Source of the DNA: Agarilytica rhodophyticola
Lineage (GTDB): Bacteria; Pseudomonadota; Gammaproteobacteria; Pseudomonadales; Cellvibrionaceae
Assembly: GCF_002157225.2 (NCBI RefSeq)
Contig: NZ_CP020038.1
Span: 3,564,501 to 3,628,500, forward strand
Direction: 5' to 3'
DNA: 64,000 nucleotides
The notes beneath the pieces are model-generated. The model was given only the letters and a program-made list of their open reading frames with translations, did no database searches and was not told the origin of the DNA. Positions within the stretch are counted from its first letter, which is position 1. Each line of letters opens with the position of its first letter. The translations under genes and the position numbers were made by a program. This document shows, piece after piece, positions 19,773 through 27,134 of this stretch.

Positions 19773-20647
19773 ATTGTCTCCTTGGAGTGCGTTGCGGTCT
19801 TTACTGCGTGTGGCTTACTTTTATAAGCAGAGCTTTTTTCTGAAAGTAAAACATCATAGTTTCTTCTTTCATCATTTATCATACATAAACGAATTCTTTC
19901 CAACATTAACTCTTTATGCTGATGTTGAAAGATATTTCGTCCAGCACAAAGGCCTGATGCACCATGAGCAACTGCCACTGAGGTGTTTTTTAAAAAAGTA
20001 TCTTCATCCGTTAATTCTCCACCTGCAAAAAATACTTGAGTACTATCGCTCACGTCGCTCAATAAATTAGAAATAAAAGAAATGCTTTTGGGAAAACTAA
20101 TTTTTATAGCGTCACAACCTAATTCAATTGCTAGACGCATAATAATCTGCATTCTATTAATCGCTAGTTCTTCATTTTCTACCATCACTTTATCGTAGAG
20201 CATTGCCAGTACAGGAAGACCCGCGTTATGTGCCTGCTCAGTTACTGCACTAAGTAAAGTGAGATTGTGCGCATAATTATTTTCAGTAAAGTTAACTTGA
20301 ACAGAGACAGCGTCGGCTCCTAAGCTTGCTGCTGTATCTACTTGAGTTACCATATACTTGGTATCATTTTCTTCATTGAGATTAGACATCCCATTTAAAT
20401 GAACAATAACACCGGTACTTTTAAGAATGGCATTTTTCATGATTAACTGTTCGAGCATTCCACGGTGGGTAATAATGCTGCTAATATTTGGATTGCCAAT
20501 CCACTGAGCAATCTCATTAGCAGAACTTATTCCCGTCAGTGGCCCTGCAGTTAAGCCATGATCTATCGGTACTATAATACCAAAGCTTTCATTAGAGAAT
20601 AGTAGTCGTCTTTGACGTAATTTTCGGCCTATATAACTCATTACCAT
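19769..20647 (-). CDS. GriI-like class I aldolase (3,4-AHBA pathway)
   Basis: DeoC/LacD-type class I aldolase of 292 residues. The PIDHG motif (27-31) and Schiff-base Lys in IKISFP (K182) match 2-amino-3,7-dideoxyheptulosonate synthases and GriI. GriI condenses aspartate semialdehyde with dihydroxyacetone phosphate in grixazone biosynthesis. The type II DHQ synthase gene is directly upstream (20-bp gap) and an aspartate kinase is nearby, so this step to 3-amino-4-hydroxybenzoate is the best reading. An archaeal-type shikimate role is unlikely in a gammaproteobacterium. Confidence 0.82.
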   Translation of the reverse strand: MVMSYIGRKLRQRRLLFSNESFGIIVPIDHGLTAGPLTGISSANEIAQWIGNPNISSIITHRGMLEQLIMKNAILKSTGVIVHLNGMSNLNEENDTKYMVTQVDTAASLGADAVSVQVNFTENNYAHNLTLLSAVTEQAHNAGLPVLAMLYDKVMVENEELAINRMQIIMRLAIELGCDAIKISFPKSISFISNLLSDVSDSTQVFFAGGELTDEDTFLKNTSVAVAHGASGLCAGRNIFQHQHKELMLERIRLCMINDERRNYDVLLSEKSSAYKSKPHAVKTATHSKETI

Positions 20648-20667
20648 ACTCCCGCTTAAACATTAAA

Positions 20668-21957
20668 TTACTTTTCCATAATATTTTCGTCGATTTTAAT
20701 ACCTACATGACGTCCTGTTTCTGTAACATAACCAAGCACTTTGTCGCCAGCTTTTAACTCAGAAATATTGAGCGGCTTAGCATCGTGAGAAAATATACGT
20801 ACATGCCAGTCGTCCTGCATAATAACATTGACTTCTTCACCGCCTGGAAAACGTACCTCAATTAAGCGTAAGGGGCGTTGCTCGGTTTTTATTCGGCCCA
20901 CCGGCGCCGTTCTTACTCGACCTTTCGAATTGACAAGCATGACACTGGAGCCTGCTTTTAACTCAGACATATAATCTGTTCGGTCTTTGGTGTTATACAC
21001 ATAGCTATGAACTGCACCTGCATTAACACGGAAAGGGCGTAGCTCCATATATGGTAAAAAGTAAACTTCTGGACAGCAAAGAATACCCCCTTGCGATGTT
21101 GAGCCCACCAGCATACCTTCATCTGGATCAAATAAAGTAGCAGTATCAATACAAGCTCGATACCCCATTCCTACCGGCCGAGTGCCAATGACAGTGCCGA
21201 CCTGAAGGTTTATTGATTCGTTTTCCATTACGGTGATACGTGCTACAAACTCATCTATTATGTCATGATTTTTAGGGGAAAATATTACTCCCTCTGCACC
21301 GAATTCCATGACGCCCAAGGTTACAATGGCATCATCCACATCCTCAGGGGTGCTGATTTGTTTCATCAGAATTGTCTGCGTTTTTTGTAATGATGCTATG
21401 ACCAACTCCAGGGGAATGTTCGTTGGATCTTTAAATAGAATCGCGAGGTAGTCCGCTTTCATACCATCATAGATAGAACTATGTAAGCTATCATTATCAT
21501 CGACGAAACAGTGATAACATACATTTAAGCCATCCTCCTTTAAGCTGACTAGTTCATCTATGTCAGAAAAGCTAACGACCATTCTCTTGGTTTTGTCATC
21601 TTTAAACTTAGCGTACAGTTTTCCGGACTTAAACGTCTTTAATTCATTGGCTGTTTTTAAACGAAGTATAACAAGCATCCGAGAAGGGATAGCTTTTAAT
21701 AAAGCATCGATATTATTAGGATACACAATGATGCCAGTATAACTAAGGTTTATTATACGATTAAAAACTGAGTCATCAGGTGTGCTTTTTTCCAGATTTG
21801 CCGTATCGTACCAAATAACGGGCCCTGATAAATTCTCACGCTTTGAAGTCTCTGATTTCTCAATATTCTGTAGTTGGACAGCTTTGCGTCGGCTGACATT
21901 TTTCTCCGTCACAAATTTTTCGTTTTCTTCTAATAGAGCCTCGTTTGCCTCTGACAT
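20668..21957 (-). CDS. GriH-like type II 3-dehydroquinate synthase
   Basis: A 429-residue protein of the type II 3-dehydroquinate synthase family, unrelated to bacterial AroB. Family blocks are clear: GMGYRACIDTATLFDPDEGM, VGSTSQGG, RVNAGAVHSYV and RTAPVGRIKTEQRPL. In grixazone synthesis GriH converts the GriI product to 3-amino-4-hydroxybenzoate; in archaea the family makes 3-dehydroquinate. About 45 extra polar residues precede the domain. First gene of its operon, with a sigma-54 promoter 67-81 bp upstream of the start. Confidence 0.85.
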   Translation of the reverse strand: MSEANEALLEENEKFVTEKNVSRRKAVQLQNIEKSETSKRENLSGPVIWYDTANLEKSTPDDSVFNRIINLSYTGIIVYPNNIDALLKAIPSRMLVILRLKTANELKTFKSGKLYAKFKDDKTKRMVVSFSDIDELVSLKEDGLNVCYHCFVDDNDSLHSSIYDGMKADYLAILFKDPTNIPLELVIASLQKTQTILMKQISTPEDVDDAIVTLGVMEFGAEGVIFSPKNHDIIDEFVARITVMENESINLQVGTVIGTRPVGMGYRACIDTATLFDPDEGMLVGSTSQGGILCCPEVYFLPYMELRPFRVNAGAVHSYVYNTKDRTDYMSELKAGSSVMLVNSKGRVRTAPVGRIKTEQRPLRLIEVRFPGGEEVNVIMQDDWHVRIFSHDAKPLNISELKAGDKVLGYVTETGRHVGIKIDENIMEK

Positions 21958-22023
21958 TTCTACCGCCTTAATTATTCTATGAGTATTAGTTTTTGTTTGA
22001 TAACAATAATATAAAAAATGTTA

Positions 22024-22038
22024 GCAATATATAAGCCA
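22024..22038 (-). promoter_or_regulatory. Sigma-54 promoter for the DHQS-aldolase-ligase operon
   Basis: On the minus strand this reads TGGCTTATATATTGC: GG and GC separated by exactly 10 nt, with TGGC and TTGC intact. Transcription should start about 12 bp on, near 22012, leaving a leader of roughly 55 nt. One of three such promoters in this cluster. Confidence 0.72.
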
Positions 22039-22130
22039 TTGTTACAGTGGTTTGTTATCTTCTGGTTGTGTTGTTAATTTTGGATAAAATAAATGTATAA
22101 AATCTTTGATCATATAAGTAGCTATTAGCG

Positions 22131-22182
22131 TTAACACCTTAAACTTGAATGAAAATGCATTCATTAAAGTTTAAGGTGTTAA
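22131..22182. repeat. 16-bp-arm inverted repeat
   Basis: Arms TTAACACCTTAAACTT / AAGTTTAAGGTGTTAA match perfectly around a 20-nt spacer that itself contains GAATG...CATTC. It lies 95-145 bp upstream of the sigma-54 promoter at 22024-22038, a suitable distance for an activator site, but also downstream of the aspartate kinase gene, where it could act as a terminator. On the plus strand a T-run follows. Confidence 0.55.
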
Positions 22183-22412
22183 ATTTTTAGTACATTTAAG
22201 TCTTAATTATATTACATGAAGATAACTTTTTTATTTTAGTTTCTGTCATGTGATGTTGCCGTCGTTTGGTTGAGTGCTATATTTTTTAAATTAACCACAT
22301 GTTAATTTTCCTACAACTATATAACCTTTTATTCAAGATGTACTTGATGATATTAAGCAGGATGACGGTACTAAATAGATACGCTTGAAGATGATATATG
22401 TTCAATACACCT

Positions 22413-23795
22413 TCATATCACCATATCTAGCTCTAGTTGCTCCTTGAATATTAGTTGATGTATTTCTGATAGAATAGTCTTGGAATATCTTTCAGGAATT
22501 AACCAGTTTATCAAGTGATCGCTACTACCTAACATTAGGCATCTAATAGGGTAGGCCGAGAGATAGGACAAAATGCTATTTTTTAAATTTTCATCTGATA
22601 GAAAACCATTGCCGACAATGGATATAAGATGGAAATTTTCTTCTATATGAACTTCTGCGATTGATGCTAAGTTTTCACTAATATTATCCAATAGCTCATC
22701 GTTGTCTTGTACGGTGGGAGTATCAACTAGGATGCTCAGTGTATTATCTGTATATGCTGTCCAGTCTGAGTGTAATTTACTCTTTGCTAATCGAGAGAAT
22801 AATATTTCAGGGTCAATTTTTTCTGCTTTTGTATGAACCCTAGCAGTTATGAGCGTTTGTGACTTTCTTCGTGTTATAGATACTGGGCCTATATTATTAT
22901 TGGATGCTGTGGTTTTGATCCAAGTGCAGTTACCTTTAGGGTTATTGGTCGCACCTATTAAGACAGGTATATTGGATCGCATTACTGGAGCAATGGTTTC
23001 AGGATGAACCACTTTTGCTCCAAAGCGAGCCATTTTAGCAGCTATATCAAAGGTTATTTCAGAAAGAGGTTTTGCTTCTTTAATTTCTCTTGGATCAACA
23101 GTAAATATACCTTCCACATCTGTCCATAACTGTAGTTCTTTCGCACTGAGAGCTTCAGCAAGCAACGCTGCAGATAAATCACTACCTCCACGTCCCATTG
23201 TGATAACATTTCCGCTTGTTGCATCCTCTGCCGTGAATCCCTGCGTAATAACGACACTACCTAGTGGTTGCTGTGCAAAGAGTTCAAGACAGTGACGCTT
23301 TATGCTTTCAGTATCAGGTTCGATGCCCGTACACCCTAAGTCATTTACCTTTATTAAATCACGAGCATTAATTATTTGATTCTCAATACCACATGCGCGA
23401 AATATAGAAGACACTAATTGTGATGATATCTTTTCTCCCATCGCTAGAATAAGATGGTGAATATGTTCTGGCATATGATTTTGCGTATTTGACATTTTAG
23501 TCAAATCATCCATCCATGAATCGAGCATATGTTGGCACTCTTTCTCTATTGTCAAACCATACATTGGTTCCAACAGTTTTTTCATTCTTCTATGAATCTT
23601 GTCTAATATATGTAACCTTTCTATACTAAAATCAGTAGCACATAAGTCTGCTAAAAAGTCCGTGATCTGGGATTGTGCACTAACTACCACACAAGTAATA
23701 GAAGTATTGTTTTGTACGATATTTGCGCACTTTAAAATCATTGATAATGAACCAACACTTGTCCCTCCAAATTTCGCTATTGTAACCTCTCTCAT
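22413..23795 (-). CDS. Aspartate kinase (cluster paralogue)
   Basis: A 460-residue monofunctional aspartate kinase. KFGGTSVGS (8-16) binds ATP, a GRGGSDLSA block binds Asp/ATP, and a C-terminal ACT region (about 310-460) is present but divergent. It makes aspartyl-4-phosphate, precursor of the aspartate semialdehyde that the GriI-like aldolase uses. A dedicated copy would secure flux and may escape Lys/Thr feedback. No aspartate-semialdehyde dehydrogenase lies in the window, so a housekeeping Asd must finish this step. It starts 3 bp after the AhpD-like gene, in the same operon. Confidence 0.85.
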   Translation of the reverse strand: MREVTIAKFGGTSVGSLSMILKCANIVQNNTSITCVVVSAQSQITDFLADLCATDFSIERLHILDKIHRRMKKLLEPMYGLTIEKECQHMLDSWMDDLTKMSNTQNHMPEHIHHLILAMGEKISSQLVSSIFRACGIENQIINARDLIKVNDLGCTGIEPDTESIKRHCLELFAQQPLGSVVITQGFTAEDATSGNVITMGRGGSDLSAALLAEALSAKELQLWTDVEGIFTVDPREIKEAKPLSEITFDIAAKMARFGAKVVHPETIAPVMRSNIPVLIGATNNPKGNCTWIKTTASNNNIGPVSITRRKSQTLITARVHTKAEKIDPEILFSRLAKSKLHSDWTAYTDNTLSILVDTPTVQDNDELLDNISENLASIAEVHIEENFHLISIVGNGFLSDENLKNSILSYLSAYPIRCLMLGSSDHLINWLIPERYSKTILSEIHQLIFKEQLELDMVI

Positions 23796-23798
23796 CGC

Positions 23799-24254
23799 TT
23801 AATCCTTAACTTGATAGGTTCCAGGTACGGTACCTATAGCTAAAATCATTCTATTCCAGCTATTAATTGTTAATACTGATAGGGTAATTTTTCCTATAGT
23901 AGATTTATCAAAATACGACGCCATTTCTTCAAAAATGGCATTAGGAACTTGTTTTTCTGAAACCAAAGTAAGCGTCTCAACCCAATGCAAAATGGCTTTT
24001 TCTTTTTTTGAATAATTAGGTGCTTCGCGCCATACAGGGAGCATATATATATCCTTGGCATCCATACCGTCCTTAAAGGCTTCTTTAGCATGCATATCTA
24101 AGCAAAAGGCACAACCATTTATATTCGAAGCCAAAATCTTAATCAGATGTAACACACGTTTATCCAATCCAATATCTGAAACTGTTTTTTCAAGCTTTAA
24201 TAGGCCGGCATATATTTCAGCTGGCATATCTTTATAGGTCATTCTAGGAGTCAT
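23799..24254 (-). CDS. AhpD-like carboxymuconolactone decarboxylase-family protein
   Basis: A 151-residue helical protein with the AhpD signature: NGCAFCLDMHAKEAF (CxxCxxxH, about 91 residues from the end) and an INSWNRM block near the C terminus. Family members are thiol peroxidases or disulfide reductases. First gene of the operon with the aspartate kinase, behind its own sigma-54 promoter. A paralogue of similar length lies at 33936-34397. Possible roles are protecting the diiron or flavin enzymes from peroxide, or a redox step on the product. Confidence 0.8.
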   Translation of the reverse strand: MTPRMTYKDMPAEIYAGLLKLEKTVSDIGLDKRVLHLIKILASNINGCAFCLDMHAKEAFKDGMDAKDIYMLPVWREAPNYSKKEKAILHWVETLTLVSEKQVPNAIFEEMASYFDKSTIGKITLSVLTINSWNRMILAIGTVPGTYQVKD

Positions 24255-24305
24255 AATATTATTTCAACGAAAATTAAATTAGCGTAGTTTTAATACTTGA
24301 TAAGA

Positions 24306-24320
24306 GCAATAGCTATGCCA
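24306..24320 (-). promoter_or_regulatory. Sigma-54 promoter for the AhpD-aspartate kinase operon
   Basis: The minus strand reads TGGCATAGCTATTGC, with GG-N10-GC spacing and intact TGGC and TTGC. Predicted start near 24294, leaving a leader of about 40 nt before the AhpD-like gene. Confidence 0.75.
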
Positions 24321-24572
24321 TTGCCTTAGGTTGGTTGTTTAATTGGCATGTTGTATGAAAAACATCAGGTATATCTTGCGAGAAATCGCTAGTAGCGGTG
24401 TAAGATACAATCTCGGTAAGCTAGTTTGATTTTTAGAGCGCATTTATTCCTGTGCTCAAGAATTTATATAAAAATCTATAAAATGTTTTAAAAAAAAAAC
24501 CTTATGTACTAGATTCGAAACATCACCAAATGTAACTTTCTAAAAAAATATTTTCTTACGTTTAAACTCTAG

Positions 24573-24592
24573 TAACTATACCTAGATAGTTA
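24573..24592. promoter_or_regulatory. Candidate activator dyad
   Basis: TAACTAT-N6-ATAGTTA, perfect 7-bp arms, centred about 75 bp upstream of the rightward sigma-54 -24 element. It could be a binding site for the cluster activator (34557-35591). It resembles the palindrome at 17959-17978. Confidence 0.35.
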
Positions 24593-24655
24593 GAATATAT
24601 AGGCTATGACTACAGCATAGATGCAAATTCATATTTATCAAATGCAATATTCTCA

Positions 24656-24670
24656 TGGTATACACTTTGC
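24656..24670 (+). promoter_or_regulatory. Sigma-54 promoter of the main biosynthetic operon
   Basis: TGGTATACACTTTGC has GG-N10-GC spacing, 38 bp before the SGNH gene start. Predicted start near 24682. It would drive 24709-33492, a run of seven tightly packed genes. Confidence 0.72.
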
Positions 24671-24708
24671 ATTTATCTATGACAATTTAATCAAGATAGG
24701 TGTTAAAA

Positions 24709-25551
24709 ATGGAAGAAAAAAAAGAATCCATTAGGCTTATTAGGTTTTTTCATCCTGAAAAGCGATTAGATTTTTTACCGGGAAGTGAAAATGTGAACGC
24801 CCTCGCTAATTTTTTTGGTTTGAGTGAACAAGAGTACTTAGACATAAAAGGTGAGTTTAGAGAAAATGTTGAAAATTGTGCTAAACAGCTAATAGAAGAA
24901 CCAATTGTTTCAGAAGCAATTTCTACAATTAAACTTAAAACAGGCGATAGTATTGCTGTTATCGGTGACAGTCTAACAGACGACTATCAATCTTGGTTTG
25001 AAATATTAAAGAAAACATTTCAAATATTAAGACCAGAGTTACAGCTTCAGTGGCATAACACAGCTCTTTCTGGTGACACTAGCATGCAACTGTTTTCTAC
25101 ATTAAGTAGATTAGAATCAATTAAACCTGATTACTTATTTTGCTTAATTGGTACTAATGATGGAAGAATTCATGGGTCATTGAAGAAGCACTGTACTAGT
25201 ATTGACGAGGTGTCTAATAACTTTGACGCTATAGAATCTCTTGGTAAGTCTGTGGCAACTAAGAAATTTATCTGGATGACACCTGTTGGTGTGGATGAAA
25301 GGCGAATTAGAGAAGACTGGTTGTTAACCCGAATGGGAGCTATTTGGGACGATAGACATATATTGAAAATATCAGATCTAATTATGTCTCGTGTCGAATC
25401 GAAAATAGATCTCAGGAAAATTTTGCCAGATGATAGGGAAGAGGTTTTTATAGAGGACGGGTTGCATTGGTCGCTTAGCTTTCAAAAACGAGTAGCGAGA
25501 AATGTAATTGAGAACTTTTCAGTGATGGTTAATGCAGATGGTGAAAAATAA
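24709..25551 (+). CDS. SGNH/GDSL-type hydrolase
   Basis: A 280-residue protein from the ATG at 24709, which has AAGATAGG 8 bp upstream; a GTG at 24700 is less likely. SGNH blocks are visible: GDSLTDDYQ (catalytic Ser, about residue 87), GTNDGR (Asn), and DGLHWS (catalytic Asp/His dyad). Cytosolic, with no signal peptide. Such enzymes are esterases, deacylases or acyltransferases. As first gene of the operon beside a GNAT acetyltransferase, it might remove a protecting acyl group or cleave an ester intermediate. The stop and next start overlap (TAATG). Confidence 0.75.
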   Translation: MEEKKESIRLIRFFHPEKRLDFLPGSENVNALANFFGLSEQEYLDIKGEFRENVENCAKQLIEEPIVSEAISTIKLKTGDSIAVIGDSLTDDYQSWFEILKKTFQILRPELQLQWHNTALSGDTSMQLFSTLSRLESIKPDYLFCLIGTNDGRIHGSLKKHCTSIDEVSNNFDAIESLGKSVATKKFIWMTPVGVDERRIREDWLLTRMGAIWDDRHILKISDLIMSRVESKIDLRKILPDDREEVFIEDGLHWSLSFQKRVARNVIENFSVMVNADGEK

Positions 25552-26000
25552 TGGAGATAATAAAAGCATCTGCGTATTACGAAGAAAGGCTATCTCATCT
25601 GTTTAAAGACTATCGAGCCTTTTATAAAAAAAATGATGGTCTGGAAGTATCAAGAGAATTTATTCGTGAGAGACTTTTAAAACATGACTCAATTATTTTT
25701 ATATCGTTAATAGATAAAGAGCCTATTGGTTTTATACAAGTATACCCTACATTATCATCTATAAATGTAGGCGAAGTTTGGCTGATTAATGATTTATATA
25801 TTGACGAAGGAGCTCGGGGATTAGGAGTCGCGTCAAAATTATTAACAAAAATAATTGATGAGGCTCGCTCCACTGATGTCGGAATGATAAGAATTTCTAC
25901 TGAGTTAAAAAACTCTCCCGCGCTAAAGTTATACAAAAAATTAGGTTTTGAACCTGACAATAGGTTTCAACATTTCAACTACTTTGTTAAGGCGAATTAA
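25551..26000 (+). CDS. GNAT-family N-acetyltransferase
   Basis: A 149-residue GNAT domain with acetyl-CoA motif A as ARGLGVASKLL (about residues 88-98) and motif B LKLYKKLGFE. It could acetylate the arylamine of the product or a biosynthetic intermediate, for protection or self-resistance; the target is not readable. Translationally coupled to the SGNH gene. Confidence 0.8.
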   Translation: MEIIKASAYYEERLSHLFKDYRAFYKKNDGLEVSREFIRERLLKHDSIIFISLIDKEPIGFIQVYPTLSSINVGEVWLINDLYIDEGARGLGVASKLLTKIIDEARSTDVGMIRISTELKNSPALKLYKKLGFEPDNRFQHFNYFVKAN

Positions 26001-26002
26001 AA

Positions 26003-26551
26003 ATGCAATCGACTGTGGAGTTTCCCGAGGATGTTATCCCACTATTTGAAGCCGCGCTACTAGCACCTTCTTCATTTAACCTTCAACATTGGTTATTTGT
26101 ATTGATTGAAAATAAAACCACCATCAAGCTTTTATTAGAAGATACAAAATTATCACCTGATGATTTTACGCCAAAATATCTAGTAGTAGTTTGTGGAGAT
26201 CTTTATTCCTGGAGGGATGTAGACAATTGTTCTAAACATTTGGATCAAGAACAATTAGAAAATGCAAGAAAAAAATCGTCGATTGTCTACTCTGAGCACC
26301 CTACAACACAAAGGGATGAAGTTTTTAGAAGTTGTGGTTTGGGTATAACAAATTTTTTATGGAAAGCTGAGCAACAAGGGTTTAATCATATGTTTATACA
26401 AAATATAGATCACGATTTAATTAGAAGAGAAATAAATTTGCCAACAGATAAAGTGCTTGTCGATATCTTTGCATTAGATAAAAACATGGGCAAAAACACT
26501 CAGTTCGAAACCAAGAATATAGATGACATGCTAATAAATGATAGCTGGTGA
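26003..26551 (+). CDS. Short nitroreductase-family protein A
   Basis: A 182-residue protein with LAPSSFNLQHW, the FMN-proximal block (APSSxNxQPW) of the nitroreductase fold, near residues 17-27. It lacks the usual N-terminal RRSxRxF element. Two bp after the GNAT stop and overlapping the next ORF region; the neighbour at 26556 has the complementary element. The two may form a heterodimer. Likely a flavin-dependent reduction or oxidation of the N-oxidised aromatic or its precursor. Confidence 0.65.
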   Translation: MQSTVEFPEDVIPLFEAALLAPSSFNLQHWLFVLIENKTTIKLLLEDTKLSPDDFTPKYLVVVCGDLYSWRDVDNCSKHLDQEQLENARKKSSIVYSEHPTTQRDEVFRSCGLGITNFLWKAEQQGFNHMFIQNIDHDLIRREINLPTDKVLVDIFALDKNMGKNTQFETKNIDDMLINDSW

Positions 26552-26555
26552 TACA

Positions 26556-27131
26556 ATGATGAATATAACACAAAAACGCCTAGATAAAGCTGTAGAGTCA
26601 CGTAGAGCTATTAAATATTTTGAGCCTTCATTTAGCATTCCAGAAAAAGATCTAATAACAATTATTACAACAGCCTTAAATATACCTACGCCAGATGATT
26701 GCACTCCTTTTCGTATTTGTAGAATCGAGAAGAATACTGAGCTAAGAAAAAAAATTCGCAATGTTGGGTTTGATCAACCACAACATACCGATGCAAGTAT
26801 TTTACTTGCAATGTGTGTTGATTTAAGAATTTTAGCATCCGGCCTAAAGTTAGATCTGGAAGCTGATAGTCAGTTGTTAAGGGATAAGGCAATGTTTTAC
26901 AGTGCTATGTTTTCCCAAGGCATCATGGTTTCCGCAGCAAGTATGGGATATGACACTTGCCCTATGATAGGTTTCTCATTTGACGAGGTTGGAAAACTCT
27001 TGAATAAACCAGAGCATGTGATCCTGACAAATTTTGTAGCACTAGGGAAGCGATGTAAAGCTCCGTTGCCACGAGGATCAAAGAGAGAGTTTAATAAAAT
27101 AGTTTATCTGAATAATTTTCCGGATAAGTAA
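26556..27131 (+). CDS. Short nitroreductase-family protein B
   Basis: 191 residues from the ATG at 26556, with GGTGAT upstream; an ATG at 26538 would overlap the previous gene. SRRAIKYFEP at about 14-23 matches the RRSxRxF phosphate-binding element of nitroreductases. The second block is altered (PTPDDCTPFR rather than PSSxNxQPW), and the C-terminal GKRCKAPLPR resembles the family end (GxPaexP..R). Complementary to protein A upstream. Substrate unknown. Confidence 0.68.
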   Translation: MMNITQKRLDKAVESRRAIKYFEPSFSIPEKDLITIITTALNIPTPDDCTPFRICRIEKNTELRKKIRNVGFDQPQHTDASILLAMCVDLRILASGLKLDLEADSQLLRDKAMFYSAMFSQGIMVSAASMGYDTCPMIGFSFDEVGKLLNKPEHVILTNFVALGKRCKAPLPRGSKREFNKIVYLNNFPDK

Positions 27132-27134
27132 ATA

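Larger units (their letters stand above)
21958..22412. other. Intergenic region with sigma-54 promoter and large inverted repeat
   Basis: About 455 bp between two leftward operons. It holds the sigma-54 promoter at 22024-22038 and the inverted repeat at 22131-22182; the rest is AT-rich and shows nothing else. Confidence 0.6.
24255..24708. other. Divergent control region of the biosynthetic cluster
   Basis: About 450 bp between the leftward AhpD-aspartate kinase operon and the rightward main operon. Sigma-54 promoters face outwards at 24306-24320 (minus) and 24656-24670 (plus). The roughly 335 bp between them are the natural place for shared activator sites; one dyad is at 24573-24592. Confidence 0.65.
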
